Shown: one piece after another, positions 16,038 to 23,657 of the stretch
Numbering within the stretch: the stretch's first letter is position 1
Layout of the letters: the number at the start of each line of letters is the position of its first letter
DNA from: an uncultured Pseudomonadota bacterium
GTDB lineage: Bacteria; Pseudomonadota; Gammaproteobacteria; Burkholderiales; Burkholderiaceae
Assembly (NCBI GenBank): GCA_946480245.1
Contig: CAMLIZ010000037.1
Location: forward strand, 1-34,774
Length of the DNA stretch: 34,774 bases
Direction: 5' to 3'
Program-made: the position numbers and the translations under genes
The notes under the pieces: generated by a model
What the model was told of the DNA's origin: nothing
Database searches by the model: none
Seen by the model: only the letters and a program-made list of their open reading frames with translations

Positions 16038-17027
16038 TCACGCCGCCTGCGGCGGGGTCACCTTCTGGTCGATGGCGCCGAACACGCTCTGCCCGTCGCG
16101 ACCCTTCATCTCGATGCGGATCGTGTCGCCGAACTTCATGAATTCGGTCTTGGGCGCGCCTTCCTCGATGGTCTCGACCGCGCGCTTCTCGGCGATGCAC
16201 GAGTAGCCGTGCGACCAGTCCTTGTTGCTCACGGTGCCCGAGCCCACGATCGAGCCGGCGCGCACGTTGCGCGTCTTGCAGATGTGCGCGATCAGCTGCC
16301 CGAAATGGAAGCTCATCTCCGGCCCGGCCTCGCACATGCCCACCTTCTTGCCGTTCCAGCTGCTCTGCAGGGTGAGGTGCACGCGCCCGCCCTGCCAGGC
16401 GTCGCCGAGTTCATCGGGTGTCACCGCCACGGGGCTGAAGGCCGTGGCGGGCTTGCTCTGGAAGAAGCCGAAGCCCTTGGCCAGCTCGGCCGGGATCAGC
16501 TGGCGCAGGCTCACGTCGTTGGCCAGCATCAACAGGCGAACGCCTTCCAGTGCCTGCTCGGGCGTGCTGCCCATCGCCACGTCGGCGGTCACCACCGCCA
16601 CCTCGGCCTCGAAATCGATGCCCCAGCCTTCGTCGGCACACACGATGTCGTCGCAGGGCCCGAGGAAGTCGTCACTGCCACCCTGGTACATCAGCGGATC
16701 GGTGTAGAAGCTCTCCGGCACCTCGGCGCCGCGCGCCTTGCGCACCAGCTCCACGTGGTTGATGAAGGCGGAGCCGTCGGCCCACTGGTAGGCGCGTGGC
16801 AACGGCGCCATGCAGCGCTGCGGCTCGAACGGGAAGGCATGGCGCGCCTTGCCGTGGTTCAGCGAGGTGTACAGGTCCTCGAGCTGCGGGGACAGGAAGT
16901 TCCAGTCGTCCAGCAACTGCTGCATTCGGGTGGCGATGCCGCTCGCATAATGCGCCGACGCCAGGTCGCGCGACACGACCACGAGCTGTCCGTCGCGCGA
17001 TCCATCCTTGTAGGTGGCGAGTTTCAT
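16038..17027 (-). CDS. Fumarylacetoacetate hydrolase-family protein
   Basis: A 329-residue FAH-superfamily enzyme. The metal site is visible as DFEAEVAVV near residues 136-144 with its conserved Glu pair. SFYTDPLMYQGG precedes it near 103 and VGSGTVSNKD lies near 263, the family's late glycine motif. The N-terminus MKLATYKDGSRDGQL is typical of the long bacterial group annotated as fumarylacetoacetate hydrolases. The reaction is probably hydrolysis of a beta-diketone or a 2-keto-acid C-C bond in aromatic catabolism, but the substrate cannot be read from sequence. No homogentisate dioxygenase or other tyrosine-pathway gene is adjacent. Its start codon overlaps that of the divergent gene (CATG at 17025-17028). 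Confidence 0.9.
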   Translation of the reverse strand: MKLATYKDGSRDGQLVVVSRDLASAHYASGIATRMQQLLDDWNFLSPQLEDLYTSLNHGKARHAFPFEPQRCMAPLPRAYQWADGSAFINHVELVRKARGAEVPESFYTDPLMYQGGSDDFLGPCDDIVCADEGWGIDFEAEVAVVTADVAMGSTPEQALEGVRLLMLANDVSLRQLIPAELAKGFGFFQSKPATAFSPVAVTPDELGDAWQGGRVHLTLQSSWNGKKVGMCEAGPEMSFHFGQLIAHICKTRNVRAGSIVGSGTVSNKDWSHGYSCIAEKRAVETIEEGAPKTEFMKFGDTIRIEMKGRDGQSVFGAIDQKVTPPQAA

Positions 17028-18015
17028 GACAACACAGGGGGCAGGGAAGGCGCGTATTGTCGTCGGCCGCGCGGGCTGGGCACGCGCCGGCCTGCTCGTG
17101 GCCGCCGTGGTCGCGCTGCATGTGGCGCTGCTGCTCTGGCTGCAACAAGGCGCAGTGCCGGGCCGGCCGTTGCGCGATGCAGCGCTGGTGCTACGGCCGA
17201 TGCGAGCGCAAGCGCACGCTCAGCTGCACGAGCAACGCGCAGACGTGGTGCCACCGGCGGCGGCCACGCGACCCCGTGCCGTGCCGGGCGCATCGAAACC
17301 GCGCGCGGTCGCACCCGCCGTCGGCCGGGCACCGATGCCCAAGACCACCGAGGGCCTGGGCGACCCGCCGCTGTACCCCACCCGCCTGCCCGGTGCGCTG
17401 CACTGGCGCTACCGCTTCGACCGTACCGGCGTGCCGGGCAGTGTGGAGCTGCGCTGGCGGCCGGACGGCGCGCGCTACCAGGCTCAGATGCGGGCCGACG
17501 CGCAGGGCCGCCTGGTGTTCGACTGGTCCAGCCGTGGCGCGCTGGCCGCGCACGGCATGGAGCCCGAGCGCTTCGATGACCAGCGCCAGGCCCGTGGCCG
17601 CCACAGTGCCGAGTTCGAGCGGCAAGCGCGGCGCATCCGCTACAGCGGCACGCCGGCCGAAGCCGTGCTCGCCGCCGGCAGCCAGGACCGCCTCAGCTGG
17701 CTGCTGCAACTGGCCGGCGTGGTGGCGGCCGAGCCGGCGCGCTGGCAGCCGGGCGAGCCGCTGGAGTTGTTCGTCAGCGGCGCGCGCGGCGATGCGGCGC
17801 TGTGGAGCTTCCGGGTCGAAGGCTGGGAGACGCTGGCCGAGCTGCCGAACGGGCCCGTGCGCGCCCTGAAGCTGCTGCGTGAGCCGCCTCGGCCTTACGA
17901 CATCCGCGCCGAGGTGTGGCTCGATCCGGCGCGCCAGCACATGCCGGTGAAGGCGGTATTCCGCAACGGCGCGACCACCTGGACCTGGACGCTGGCCGAA
18001 GAGCTGGCACCCTGA
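17026..18015 (+). CDS. DUF3108 domain-containing protein
   Basis: A 329-residue protein. One N-terminal membrane segment (about 19-39, LLVAAVVALHVALLLWL) anchors it in the inner membrane with the rest outside. A Pro/Ala/Arg-rich linker follows to about residue 110. The C-terminal DUF3108 beta-rich domain (about 120-329) contains LHWRYRFDRTG, VELRWRPDG, FDWSSRG and DIRAEVWLDPARQHMPVKAVF. The function of the family is unknown. ATG 17026 has an AGGTGG site at 17012-17017, preferred over GTG 17014. Because this ATG overlaps the ATG of the divergent FAH gene, its promoter and ribosome-binding site lie inside that coding sequence. Confidence 0.85.
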   Translation: MTTQGAGKARIVVGRAGWARAGLLVAAVVALHVALLLWLQQGAVPGRPLRDAALVLRPMRAQAHAQLHEQRADVVPPAAATRPRAVPGASKPRAVAPAVGRAPMPKTTEGLGDPPLYPTRLPGALHWRYRFDRTGVPGSVELRWRPDGARYQAQMRADAQGRLVFDWSSRGALAAHGMEPERFDDQRQARGRHSAEFERQARRIRYSGTPAEAVLAAGSQDRLSWLLQLAGVVAAEPARWQPGEPLELFVSGARGDAALWSFRVEGWETLAELPNGPVRALKLLREPPRPYDIRAEVWLDPARQHMPVKAVFRNGATTWTWTLAEELAP

Positions 18016-18028
18016 CGCTCGCTTTTGT

Positions 18029-18048
18029 CTGACAGTCACAGCTGTCAG
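18029..18048. promoter_or_regulatory. Palindrome upstream of the DUF3567 gene (operator candidate)
   Basis: CTGACAG (18029-18035) and CTGTCAG (18042-18048) form a perfect 7-bp dyad with a 6-base spacer, 14 bases after the DUF3108 stop and 8 bases before the candidate -24/-12 promoter. The spacing of about one helical turn suits a dimeric regulator. It could also be a short hairpin ending the DUF3108 transcript, but no T tract follows. Confidence 0.45.
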
Positions 18049-18055
18049 CGCCTGC

Positions 18056-18072
18056 CTGGCTTGAATTTTGCG
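18056..18072 (+). promoter_or_regulatory. Promoter of the DUF3567 gene; sigma-54-like -24/-12
   Basis: CTGGCTTGAATTTTGCG has GG (18058-18059) and GC (18070-18071) exactly 10 bases apart and matches most of the sigma-54 consensus, giving a start near 18083. An alternative reading is a sigma-70 promoter with TTGAAT at 18061-18066 and ATAAAT at 18082-18087, with a short 15-base spacer. Either way the DUF3567 gene has its own promoter. A good AAGGAG site follows at 18096-18101. Confidence 0.5.
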
Positions 18073-18109
18073 TTCCAGTGCATAAATCGCACTGCAAGGA
18101 GAACGCTCC

Positions 18110-18382
18110 ATGCTCATGCTCTACAACTCGGACAGTTTCGCGGTGGTCCAGATCGATGTACCCGACGGCATGGCCGCCCGCGGGGACGGCCCGCTGCTGG
18201 GCGGCGGCTACGAAATCGTGGACAAGTTCGCGCGCAAGGAAATCTTTCTGCAAGGCGTGATGGCCCAGAGTTTCAAGGACGGTGTCGAGGCCCTGATCGA
18301 GACCGAGCCCTCGGAAGAGGAACTGGACGACTTCATCGGCCGCTTCACCACGCTCGCGCAGCACCCGGTCGTGCTGCACTGA
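18110..18382 (+). CDS. DUF3567 (BTH_I0359-like) small conserved protein
   Basis: A 90-residue soluble protein, MLMLYNSDSFAVVQIDVPDG at the start, then GGYEIVDKFARKEIFLQG, an acidic helix (EPSEEELDDFIGRF) and PVVLH at the end. This matches my memory of the betaproteobacterial DUF3567/BTH_I0359 family, whose function is not known. It has no signal, membrane segment or recognisable catalytic motif. It is preceded by its own promoter elements and an AAGGAG site 8 bases before ATG 18110. The AAA ATPase begins 138 bases downstream on the same strand, so the two might be co-transcribed. The 138-base gap contains no clear terminator. Confidence 0.85.
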   Translation: MLMLYNSDSFAVVQIDVPDGMAARGDGPLLGGGYEIVDKFARKEIFLQGVMAQSFKDGVEALIETEPSEEELDDFIGRFTTLAQHPVVLH

Positions 18383-18520
18383 TCCGCCGTCCTTGCGGTG
18401 CCCCAAGGGGTCGGCCGTGCGCCGGCCCCTTGTCGTTTCTTTCCGCCGCCCGGCCCTTGCCCGCATCGGAACAGTGCGCCAAGATCGCCGCAGCCTCCTT
18501 CGGGCGGCGGGTTGCTTTCC

Positions 18521-20824
18521 ATGCCACGCACCACAGCTGTCGACACACGCGTGTTGCTGTCGCCGGGCCTTTCGCAGGCGCCGGTGCTCGATCGCATGTG
18601 CTCGCACTTCGTGCTCGCGCTCACGATGCAGCACGCCGGCCGCTTCAACCTGCGTCGCGACTGGGGCAGCCTGCTCAGCCTGACCGGCCGCCACCTGGTG
18701 TGGCCGGCCTCCGCGCTCGGCCGGGTGCGCTCCTTCCTGGCGCGCCGCTGCCGCGGCATCGAGGCCTGGAAGGGCCACGATGTGTTGAGCGACAAGGCCT
18801 TCCTAGAGCGCTATGGCGCCTGGCGCGGCCCGTATGAGGAAGGCACGCTGTTCTTCTACATCGACGAGTACATCAAGGATGCGCCGAAAGACCTGCTGGC
18901 CGTGCTGGGGGCCACCGCGGAATGGCTGGCTCGCAGCCTGAAGAAGGAATCGACGCTGGTCGAGAAGAACATCGACGCGCTGGCCGGCCTGCTGCAGCTG
19001 AATCCGGCCGAGCGCGCGTTGCTGCTGTACGGCACGCTGGCCCGTTACCAGCGCGACCTGCGCGGGCTGTTGGTGGAGTTCAAGGTGTCGAACGCGCAGG
19101 AAGCGTATGCCGCGATCGCGTCGGTGGCCGGCGTGGACCAGCGCGACGTGGCCGAGGCGCTGCGCGTGGGCTCGCGGCTCGAGCGCATCGGCATGGTCGA
19201 GAACCTGATCTCCGAACACAACATCACCGATCTCGCGGACCTGATGAAGGTGAGCGAGCAACTGCCGCCGGTGCTGATGCGCGAATACGAGGGCCCGGGC
19301 GACCTGATGGCCGTGTTCACGCGGCCGGTGGGCGCCAGCGAGCTGTGCGCCGCTGATTTCCAGTTCATCGCCGATGACCTTCAGGTGCTGACGGCGCTGC
19401 TGCGCCATGCCACGCAGCGCAAGGAACCGGGCGTCAACGTGTTGCTGTACGGGCCGCCGGGCACCGGCAAGACCGAACTCGCCAAGGTGGCGGCGCAGGA
19501 GGCCGGGCTGCAGTTGTACGAGGTGGAGTACGCCGACCGGGACGGCAACAGCTTGTCCGGCCGCGACCGCTACCGCTCGCTGCAGATCAGCCAGGTGTTC
19601 CTGAAGGGCGGCCAGCAGGTGGCCCTGTTGTTCGACGAGGTGGAGGACGTGTTCCCGCCGCTGTCCACCGATACCGCGCAGCTGATGGCGCGGCTCGACT
19701 CCGGCGATGCCCCGCCCTCCGGCAGCGTCAGCGGCAAGGCCTGGGTCAACCAGATACTCGAGACCAACCCGGTGCCCGTGCTGTGGGTCACCAATCGCAT
19801 CGACCAGATCGACCCGGCGTTCCGGCGCCGCTTCCAGTACCACCTGGAGCTGAAGTCGCCGCCGCCCGGCGCGCGCGCGACCCTGGTGCGGCGCGCGCTG
19901 GCCGGCGTGCCGGTGGCCGAGGACTTCGCAGCCCGGCTGGCGGAGCAGCGCGCGCTCACGCCGGCGCAGATCCGTACCGCGGTGCGCTTCGCCATGCTGA
20001 CCGCCGGCCCGGAGAGCGGGCGCGTGGAAAGCCTCATCGAGCGCCAGCTCGCCAATGCCGACAAGGCGCTGGGCGGCGCCGCGGGCCGCGGCGCACGCGC
20101 GGTGGTGACGCAGTACGACCTCGGGCTGCTGAACGTCGAGTCTCGGTTTGCGATCCCGGCGATCGTGGAGGCGCTCAAGCGCCGCAGCCACGGCACGCTG
20201 TGCTTCCACGGGCCGCCGGGCACCGGCAAGAGCGCGCTGGCCGAGCACATCGCCAGTGCGCTCGGTCGGCCGCTGCTGGTGCGCCAGGCCAGTGACCTGA
20301 TGAGCAAGTACGTCGGCGAGACCGAGGCCAACATGGCGCGCATGTTCGAGGAGGCCGAGGCCGAGCAGGCCGTGCTGCTGCTCGACGAGGCCGACAGTTT
20401 CCTGCGCAGCCGGCGCATGGCCGAGCGCCACCACGAGGTGAGCGAGGTCAACGAGATGCTGCAGGGCATGGAGCGCAACGCCTGCGTGTTCATCTGCACC
20501 ACCAACCTGTTCGACGACGTCGACGAGGCGGCGCTGCGCCGCTTCACCTTCAAGCTGCGCTTCAAGCCGCTGGATGCAGCACAGCGCGAGCGCATGTTCG
20601 TCAACGAGGCGCTGGCCGGTGACGCCGCGCGCCTCACCGCCGAGCAGCGCCAGCGCCTGGCCCAGCTCGACCAGCTGGCGCACGGCGACTTTGCCGCCGT
20701 GCGGCGCCAGGCCGAGGTGCTGGGCGCGCCGCTGCAGGCCGACGAGTTCCTGTCGCAGCTGGAGAGCGAGCACCGCGTGAAGCCCGAGGTGCGGCAGCGT
20801 CGCGGCATCGGCTTTACGCGATAA
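18521..20824 (+). CDS. Large tandem AAA ATPase
   Basis: A 767-residue cytoplasmic protein with two AAA modules. Module 1 has Walker A GPPGTGKT (311-318), Walker B LLFDEVED (369-376) and arginine finger region FRRRF (434-438). Module 2 has Walker A GPPGTGKS (564-571), Walker B LLLDEADS (619-626) and RRFTFKLRF near 683, and the pore-like segment MSKYVGETEANM (594-605) resembles Cdc48/FtsH-type AAA proteins. The first 300 residues are helical and lack a recognised domain. It may remodel or unfold a protein complex; the target is unknown. ATG 18521 was chosen over an in-frame extension of low-complexity Pro/Arg sequence. Isolated from proteasome, T6SS or phage genes. Confidence 0.85.
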   Translation: MPRTTAVDTRVLLSPGLSQAPVLDRMCSHFVLALTMQHAGRFNLRRDWGSLLSLTGRHLVWPASALGRVRSFLARRCRGIEAWKGHDVLSDKAFLERYGAWRGPYEEGTLFFYIDEYIKDAPKDLLAVLGATAEWLARSLKKESTLVEKNIDALAGLLQLNPAERALLLYGTLARYQRDLRGLLVEFKVSNAQEAYAAIASVAGVDQRDVAEALRVGSRLERIGMVENLISEHNITDLADLMKVSEQLPPVLMREYEGPGDLMAVFTRPVGASELCAADFQFIADDLQVLTALLRHATQRKEPGVNVLLYGPPGTGKTELAKVAAQEAGLQLYEVEYADRDGNSLSGRDRYRSLQISQVFLKGGQQVALLFDEVEDVFPPLSTDTAQLMARLDSGDAPPSGSVSGKAWVNQILETNPVPVLWVTNRIDQIDPAFRRRFQYHLELKSPPPGARATLVRRALAGVPVAEDFAARLAEQRALTPAQIRTAVRFAMLTAGPESGRVESLIERQLANADKALGGAAGRGARAVVTQYDLGLLNVESRFAIPAIVEALKRRSHGTLCFHGPPGTGKSALAEHIASALGRPLLVRQASDLMSKYVGETEANMARMFEEAEAEQAVLLLDEADSFLRSRRMAERHHEVSEVNEMLQGMERNACVFICTTNLFDDVDEAALRRFTFKLRFKPLDAAQRERMFVNEALAGDAARLTAEQRQRLAQLDQLAHGDFAAVRRQAEVLGAPLQADEFLSQLESEHRVKPEVRQRRGIGFTR

Positions 20825-20897
20825 CCCGCCCCTCGAAGCGGGGGGCTGTCGCCGACACCCCGGCCCGCACAATCGCCGTGCTCTCCTGTTGCCGGCC

Positions 20898-23039
20898 GTG
20901 ATCGACCACCTTCCCTGGAACCTGTTGTCAGCGCTCCAGGCGCCCCGCTTCGCCGGGGCGCTGGCGGTGGCCGCGTTGGCGTCGTTCGCGCTGGCCTACA
21001 CCTTGCGCAAGCTTCAGTCCGACGATCGCATCGTCGCTGCCGGCTGGGGCCTGGGCGGCGCCATCGGCGTCGGCAGCGGCTGGTGGTCGGCGCAGACCTT
21101 GATGCTGGCCGCCAGCGGCTGGGCGGCCGGCTATCGAGGCGACGTGCTGTTCGCCTGCTGGGTCCTGGCCGTGCTGGCGGCCGCTGCGGTGCTGGTCACC
21201 GCCGCCGTGTTGCCCAGCGGTTGGAAGGGCGGCGCACTGGTGGGTGTGTCGCTCACGGTGGCGATGCTGCTGGTGCTGCGCACCACGCTCGCGCTGCCCG
21301 CGCTGCGTCCGTTGCCTGCGCTGGCCGACGAGGATCTGGCCGCCTCGGCCGTACTGGCGGGCGGGCCCTGCCTGCTGGCCGCGATGATGATGACGGCCGA
21401 ACGCGTGCCGGGTGCCGGGCCGCTGTTCAAGCGCGGCATCCTGGGCGCGCTGCTGCTGACCGCCGCCTTCGGCCTGATGCAGTTCAGCGCACTCGGCGCG
21501 GTGGACGTGCACAGCCGCAACGCGGCGAATGGTGCGAACGTCGTGCTCGAAGACAACCTGCTGCACCTGGCTGCTGCGGGTGCGCTGGCCGCCGCCATGC
21601 TGCTGCTGAGCGCGCTGGTCGACCTTCGTTCGCGCGGGCGCACGCAGCAACTGGCCGCCTCGTTGCGCGACGCCAACCAGCAGCTGCGCGAGCTGGCGTT
21701 CGGCGACCCGCTCACCGGCCTGCCCAACCGTCTGCTGTTCGAGGAGCGTCTGCAACAGGCGCTGGAGCGCGTGGGGCGCGCCCCGCCCGGGCTGGCGGTG
21801 CTGTTCATCGACCTCGACGGCTTCAAGCCGATCAACGACTCGTTCGGCCATGCGGCCGGTGACGAAGTGCTGCGCCAGGTGGGCCGGCGCCTGCAGGCGC
21901 TGGCCGGCGAGCAAGACACGGTGGCGCGCGTGGGCGGTGACGAGTTCCTGCTGCTGCTGGAGCAGCCCGAGCATCCGTGGGCGGCGTCGGCGCTCGCGCA
22001 GCGCGTGCTGCGCGAATTGAGCCGCACCTATGCGCTGCCGCACGACGCCGAGGTGAGCCTGTCGTGCTCGATCGGCATTGCGCTGTTCCCGCAGCACGGC
22101 CCGGTGGCCAAGCTGATCGCCAATGCCGATGCGGCCATGTACGCCGCCAAGGGCGTGGGCGGCTCCACCTTCGCGTTCTTCGAGCCGCGCATGGAGATCG
22201 ACGTGCGCGACCAGGTGGAGCTGCAGCGCGACCTGCGGCTGGCGATGGAGCGCCGCGAGCTGCAGCTGTACTACCAGCCCAAGGTGGACGCGCGCACCGC
22301 GCAGGTCACCGGCGCCGAGGCGCTGGTGCGCTGGCGCCACCCGGCGCTGGGCATCGTGACGCCGCAGCTGTTCATCCCGGTGGCCGAGCGCTTCGGCCTG
22401 ATCGGCGCACTCGGTGCCTGGGTGATCGACGAGGCCTGCCGCCAGGTGCGCGCCTGGCTCGACGAAGGCCTGCGCATCCGCGTGGCGGTGAACCTGTCGG
22501 TTCACCAGTTGCGCCAGGACGACCTGGTGCCGCGCATCGAGCGCGCGCTGCGCCAGCATCGCGTGGAGCCGCAGTTGCTGAGCTTCGAGATCACGGAGTC
22601 GGTGGCGATGGAGGACACCCAGGCCACGATGCGCGCATTCAGCCAGCTGGCCGAGGTGGGCGTGATGCTGGCGATCGACGACTTCGGCACCGGCCATTCC
22701 AGCCTGGCCTACCTGCGCAAGCTGCCGGCGCGCCAGCTCAAGATCGACCGCAGCTTCGTCGCCGACCTGGCGCACAGCGCCGACGCGCTGGCCGTGGTGG
22801 ACGCCGTGGTGAGCCTGGCGCACGCGCTGGGCCTGCGCGTGGTGGCCGAAGGGGTGGAGACCGAGGCCCAGCGCGACCTGCTGCTGGGGCTGCGCTGCGA
22901 CGAGCTGCAGGGCTTCCTGATCGCCAAGCCGATGGCGCCGCCGTCACTGGCGCTGTGGGTGATGGACGACACGCAGCCGCAGAAGCTCGATTTGCAGAGC
23001 AGGCTGTTCGTCGATACCGTCCCGTCGGCGCTGCACTGA
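20898..23039 (+). CDS. Membrane GGDEF-EAL protein (diguanylate cyclase/phosphodiesterase)
   Basis: A 713-residue c-di-GMP enzyme. The N-terminal 240 residues contain about seven hydrophobic segments, perhaps a divergent MHYT-like sensor. The GGDEF domain has DPLTGLPNR, FIDLDGFKPINDSFGH and an intact GGDEF active site (346-350), so cyclase activity is possible. The EAL domain has YYQPKVD, EALVRWRHP (EAL at 474-476), ITESVAMED, DDFGTGHSSLAYL, KIDRSFV and VAEGVETEAQ, all the residues needed for phosphodiesterase activity. GTG 20898 is used; TTG 20889 is equally possible. A CACAAT box at 20868-20873 could be its -10 element. It is likely to regulate biofilm or pili, but no partner is shown. Confidence 0.92.
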   Translation: MIDHLPWNLLSALQAPRFAGALAVAALASFALAYTLRKLQSDDRIVAAGWGLGGAIGVGSGWWSAQTLMLAASGWAAGYRGDVLFACWVLAVLAAAAVLVTAAVLPSGWKGGALVGVSLTVAMLLVLRTTLALPALRPLPALADEDLAASAVLAGGPCLLAAMMMTAERVPGAGPLFKRGILGALLLTAAFGLMQFSALGAVDVHSRNAANGANVVLEDNLLHLAAAGALAAAMLLLSALVDLRSRGRTQQLAASLRDANQQLRELAFGDPLTGLPNRLLFEERLQQALERVGRAPPGLAVLFIDLDGFKPINDSFGHAAGDEVLRQVGRRLQALAGEQDTVARVGGDEFLLLLEQPEHPWAASALAQRVLRELSRTYALPHDAEVSLSCSIGIALFPQHGPVAKLIANADAAMYAAKGVGGSTFAFFEPRMEIDVRDQVELQRDLRLAMERRELQLYYQPKVDARTAQVTGAEALVRWRHPALGIVTPQLFIPVAERFGLIGALGAWVIDEACRQVRAWLDEGLRIRVAVNLSVHQLRQDDLVPRIERALRQHRVEPQLLSFEITESVAMEDTQATMRAFSQLAEVGVMLAIDDFGTGHSSLAYLRKLPARQLKIDRSFVADLAHSADALAVVDAVVSLAHALGLRVVAEGVETEAQRDLLLGLRCDELQGFLIAKPMAPPSLALWVMDDTQPQKLDLQSRLFVDTVPSALH

Positions 23040-23060
23040 GCTGATCGCGCGCGGCGCTGC

Positions 23061-23657
23061 TCAGGGGCAGGCGGGCGGCCGACCTTGCTGCAACGCGCTG
23101 ATCGCACCCGCCACGGCCGAGGCCACGCGTTGCGTGGCGCGGCGCTGCGCGGCGGCCACGGCAGCGGCATCGGCGCCGGCGGATTCGGTCACCGCGCTCT
23201 GGCAGGTCAATGCGGGGGCGGCCTGCCCCGGCAAGGCGACGCTCCACAGCGCCTGCTGCGCCACCTCGGCACCCGGCTGGCTGTCGAAGCGCTGCAGCTC
23301 GAGCTGCACGCGATAAGGCGCCGGCCCCGGCGGCGCCGCGATGCGCGACACATCGAGCGCACCGAGCCGTTGTGAAAGCGCCCCGGCGATCGCGTCGCGC
23401 CATTCGTCGGCCAATGGCGCCACCCAGCGCTGCTGCTCCAGCACCTGCAGGCTGCCGTCGGCACGGCGCAACACGAGCTGGGGTCGGTCTACCTGCGGCG
23501 GCACGCGCACCGGGCTTTCGATGCGAAAGCGCAGCCCGCTGGTCAGGGCCGGCGCCGCGGCACCGGGCTCCAGCAGCGTGTGGAACTGCGTGGGCGTCCG
23601 CGTGGCGCAGGCGGCCAGCAGCGCGGGCATCAGCAGGAGCGGCAAGCGGGATGTCAT
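23061..23657 (-). CDS. pqiC: PqiC-family outer membrane lipoprotein
   Basis: A 198-residue lipoprotein. The signal peptide MTSRLPLLLMPALLAAC ends in a lipobox LAAC, so the Cys near residue 17 would be acylated. The mature region fits the PqiC/DUF330 ABC-type transport auxiliary lipoprotein family (FHTLLEPG, then VDRPQLVLR, QQRWVAPLADEWRDAI, GPAPYRVQLELQRFD). In E. coli PqiC forms an outer membrane ring that receives the PqiB needle, completing an inner-to-outer membrane lipid path. It overlaps the pqiB stop by ATGA (23654-23657) and is the last gene of the pqiAABC operon. It converges with the GGDEF-EAL gene. Confidence 0.9.
   Translation of the reverse strand: MTSRLPLLLMPALLAACATRTPTQFHTLLEPGAAAPALTSGLRFRIESPVRVPPQVDRPQLVLRRADGSLQVLEQQRWVAPLADEWRDAIAGALSQRLGALDVSRIAAPPGPAPYRVQLELQRFDSQPGAEVAQQALWSVALPGQAAPALTCQSAVTESAGADAAAVAAAQRRATQRVASAVAGAISALQQGRPPACP

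Noticed and set aside
18803..20872. Long antisense frame (689 codons) opposite the AAA ATPase
   Set aside because: Opposite strand has strong catalytic motifs in order; the antisense product is His/Arg/Gln-rich low-complexity sequence typical of GC-rich shadow frames.
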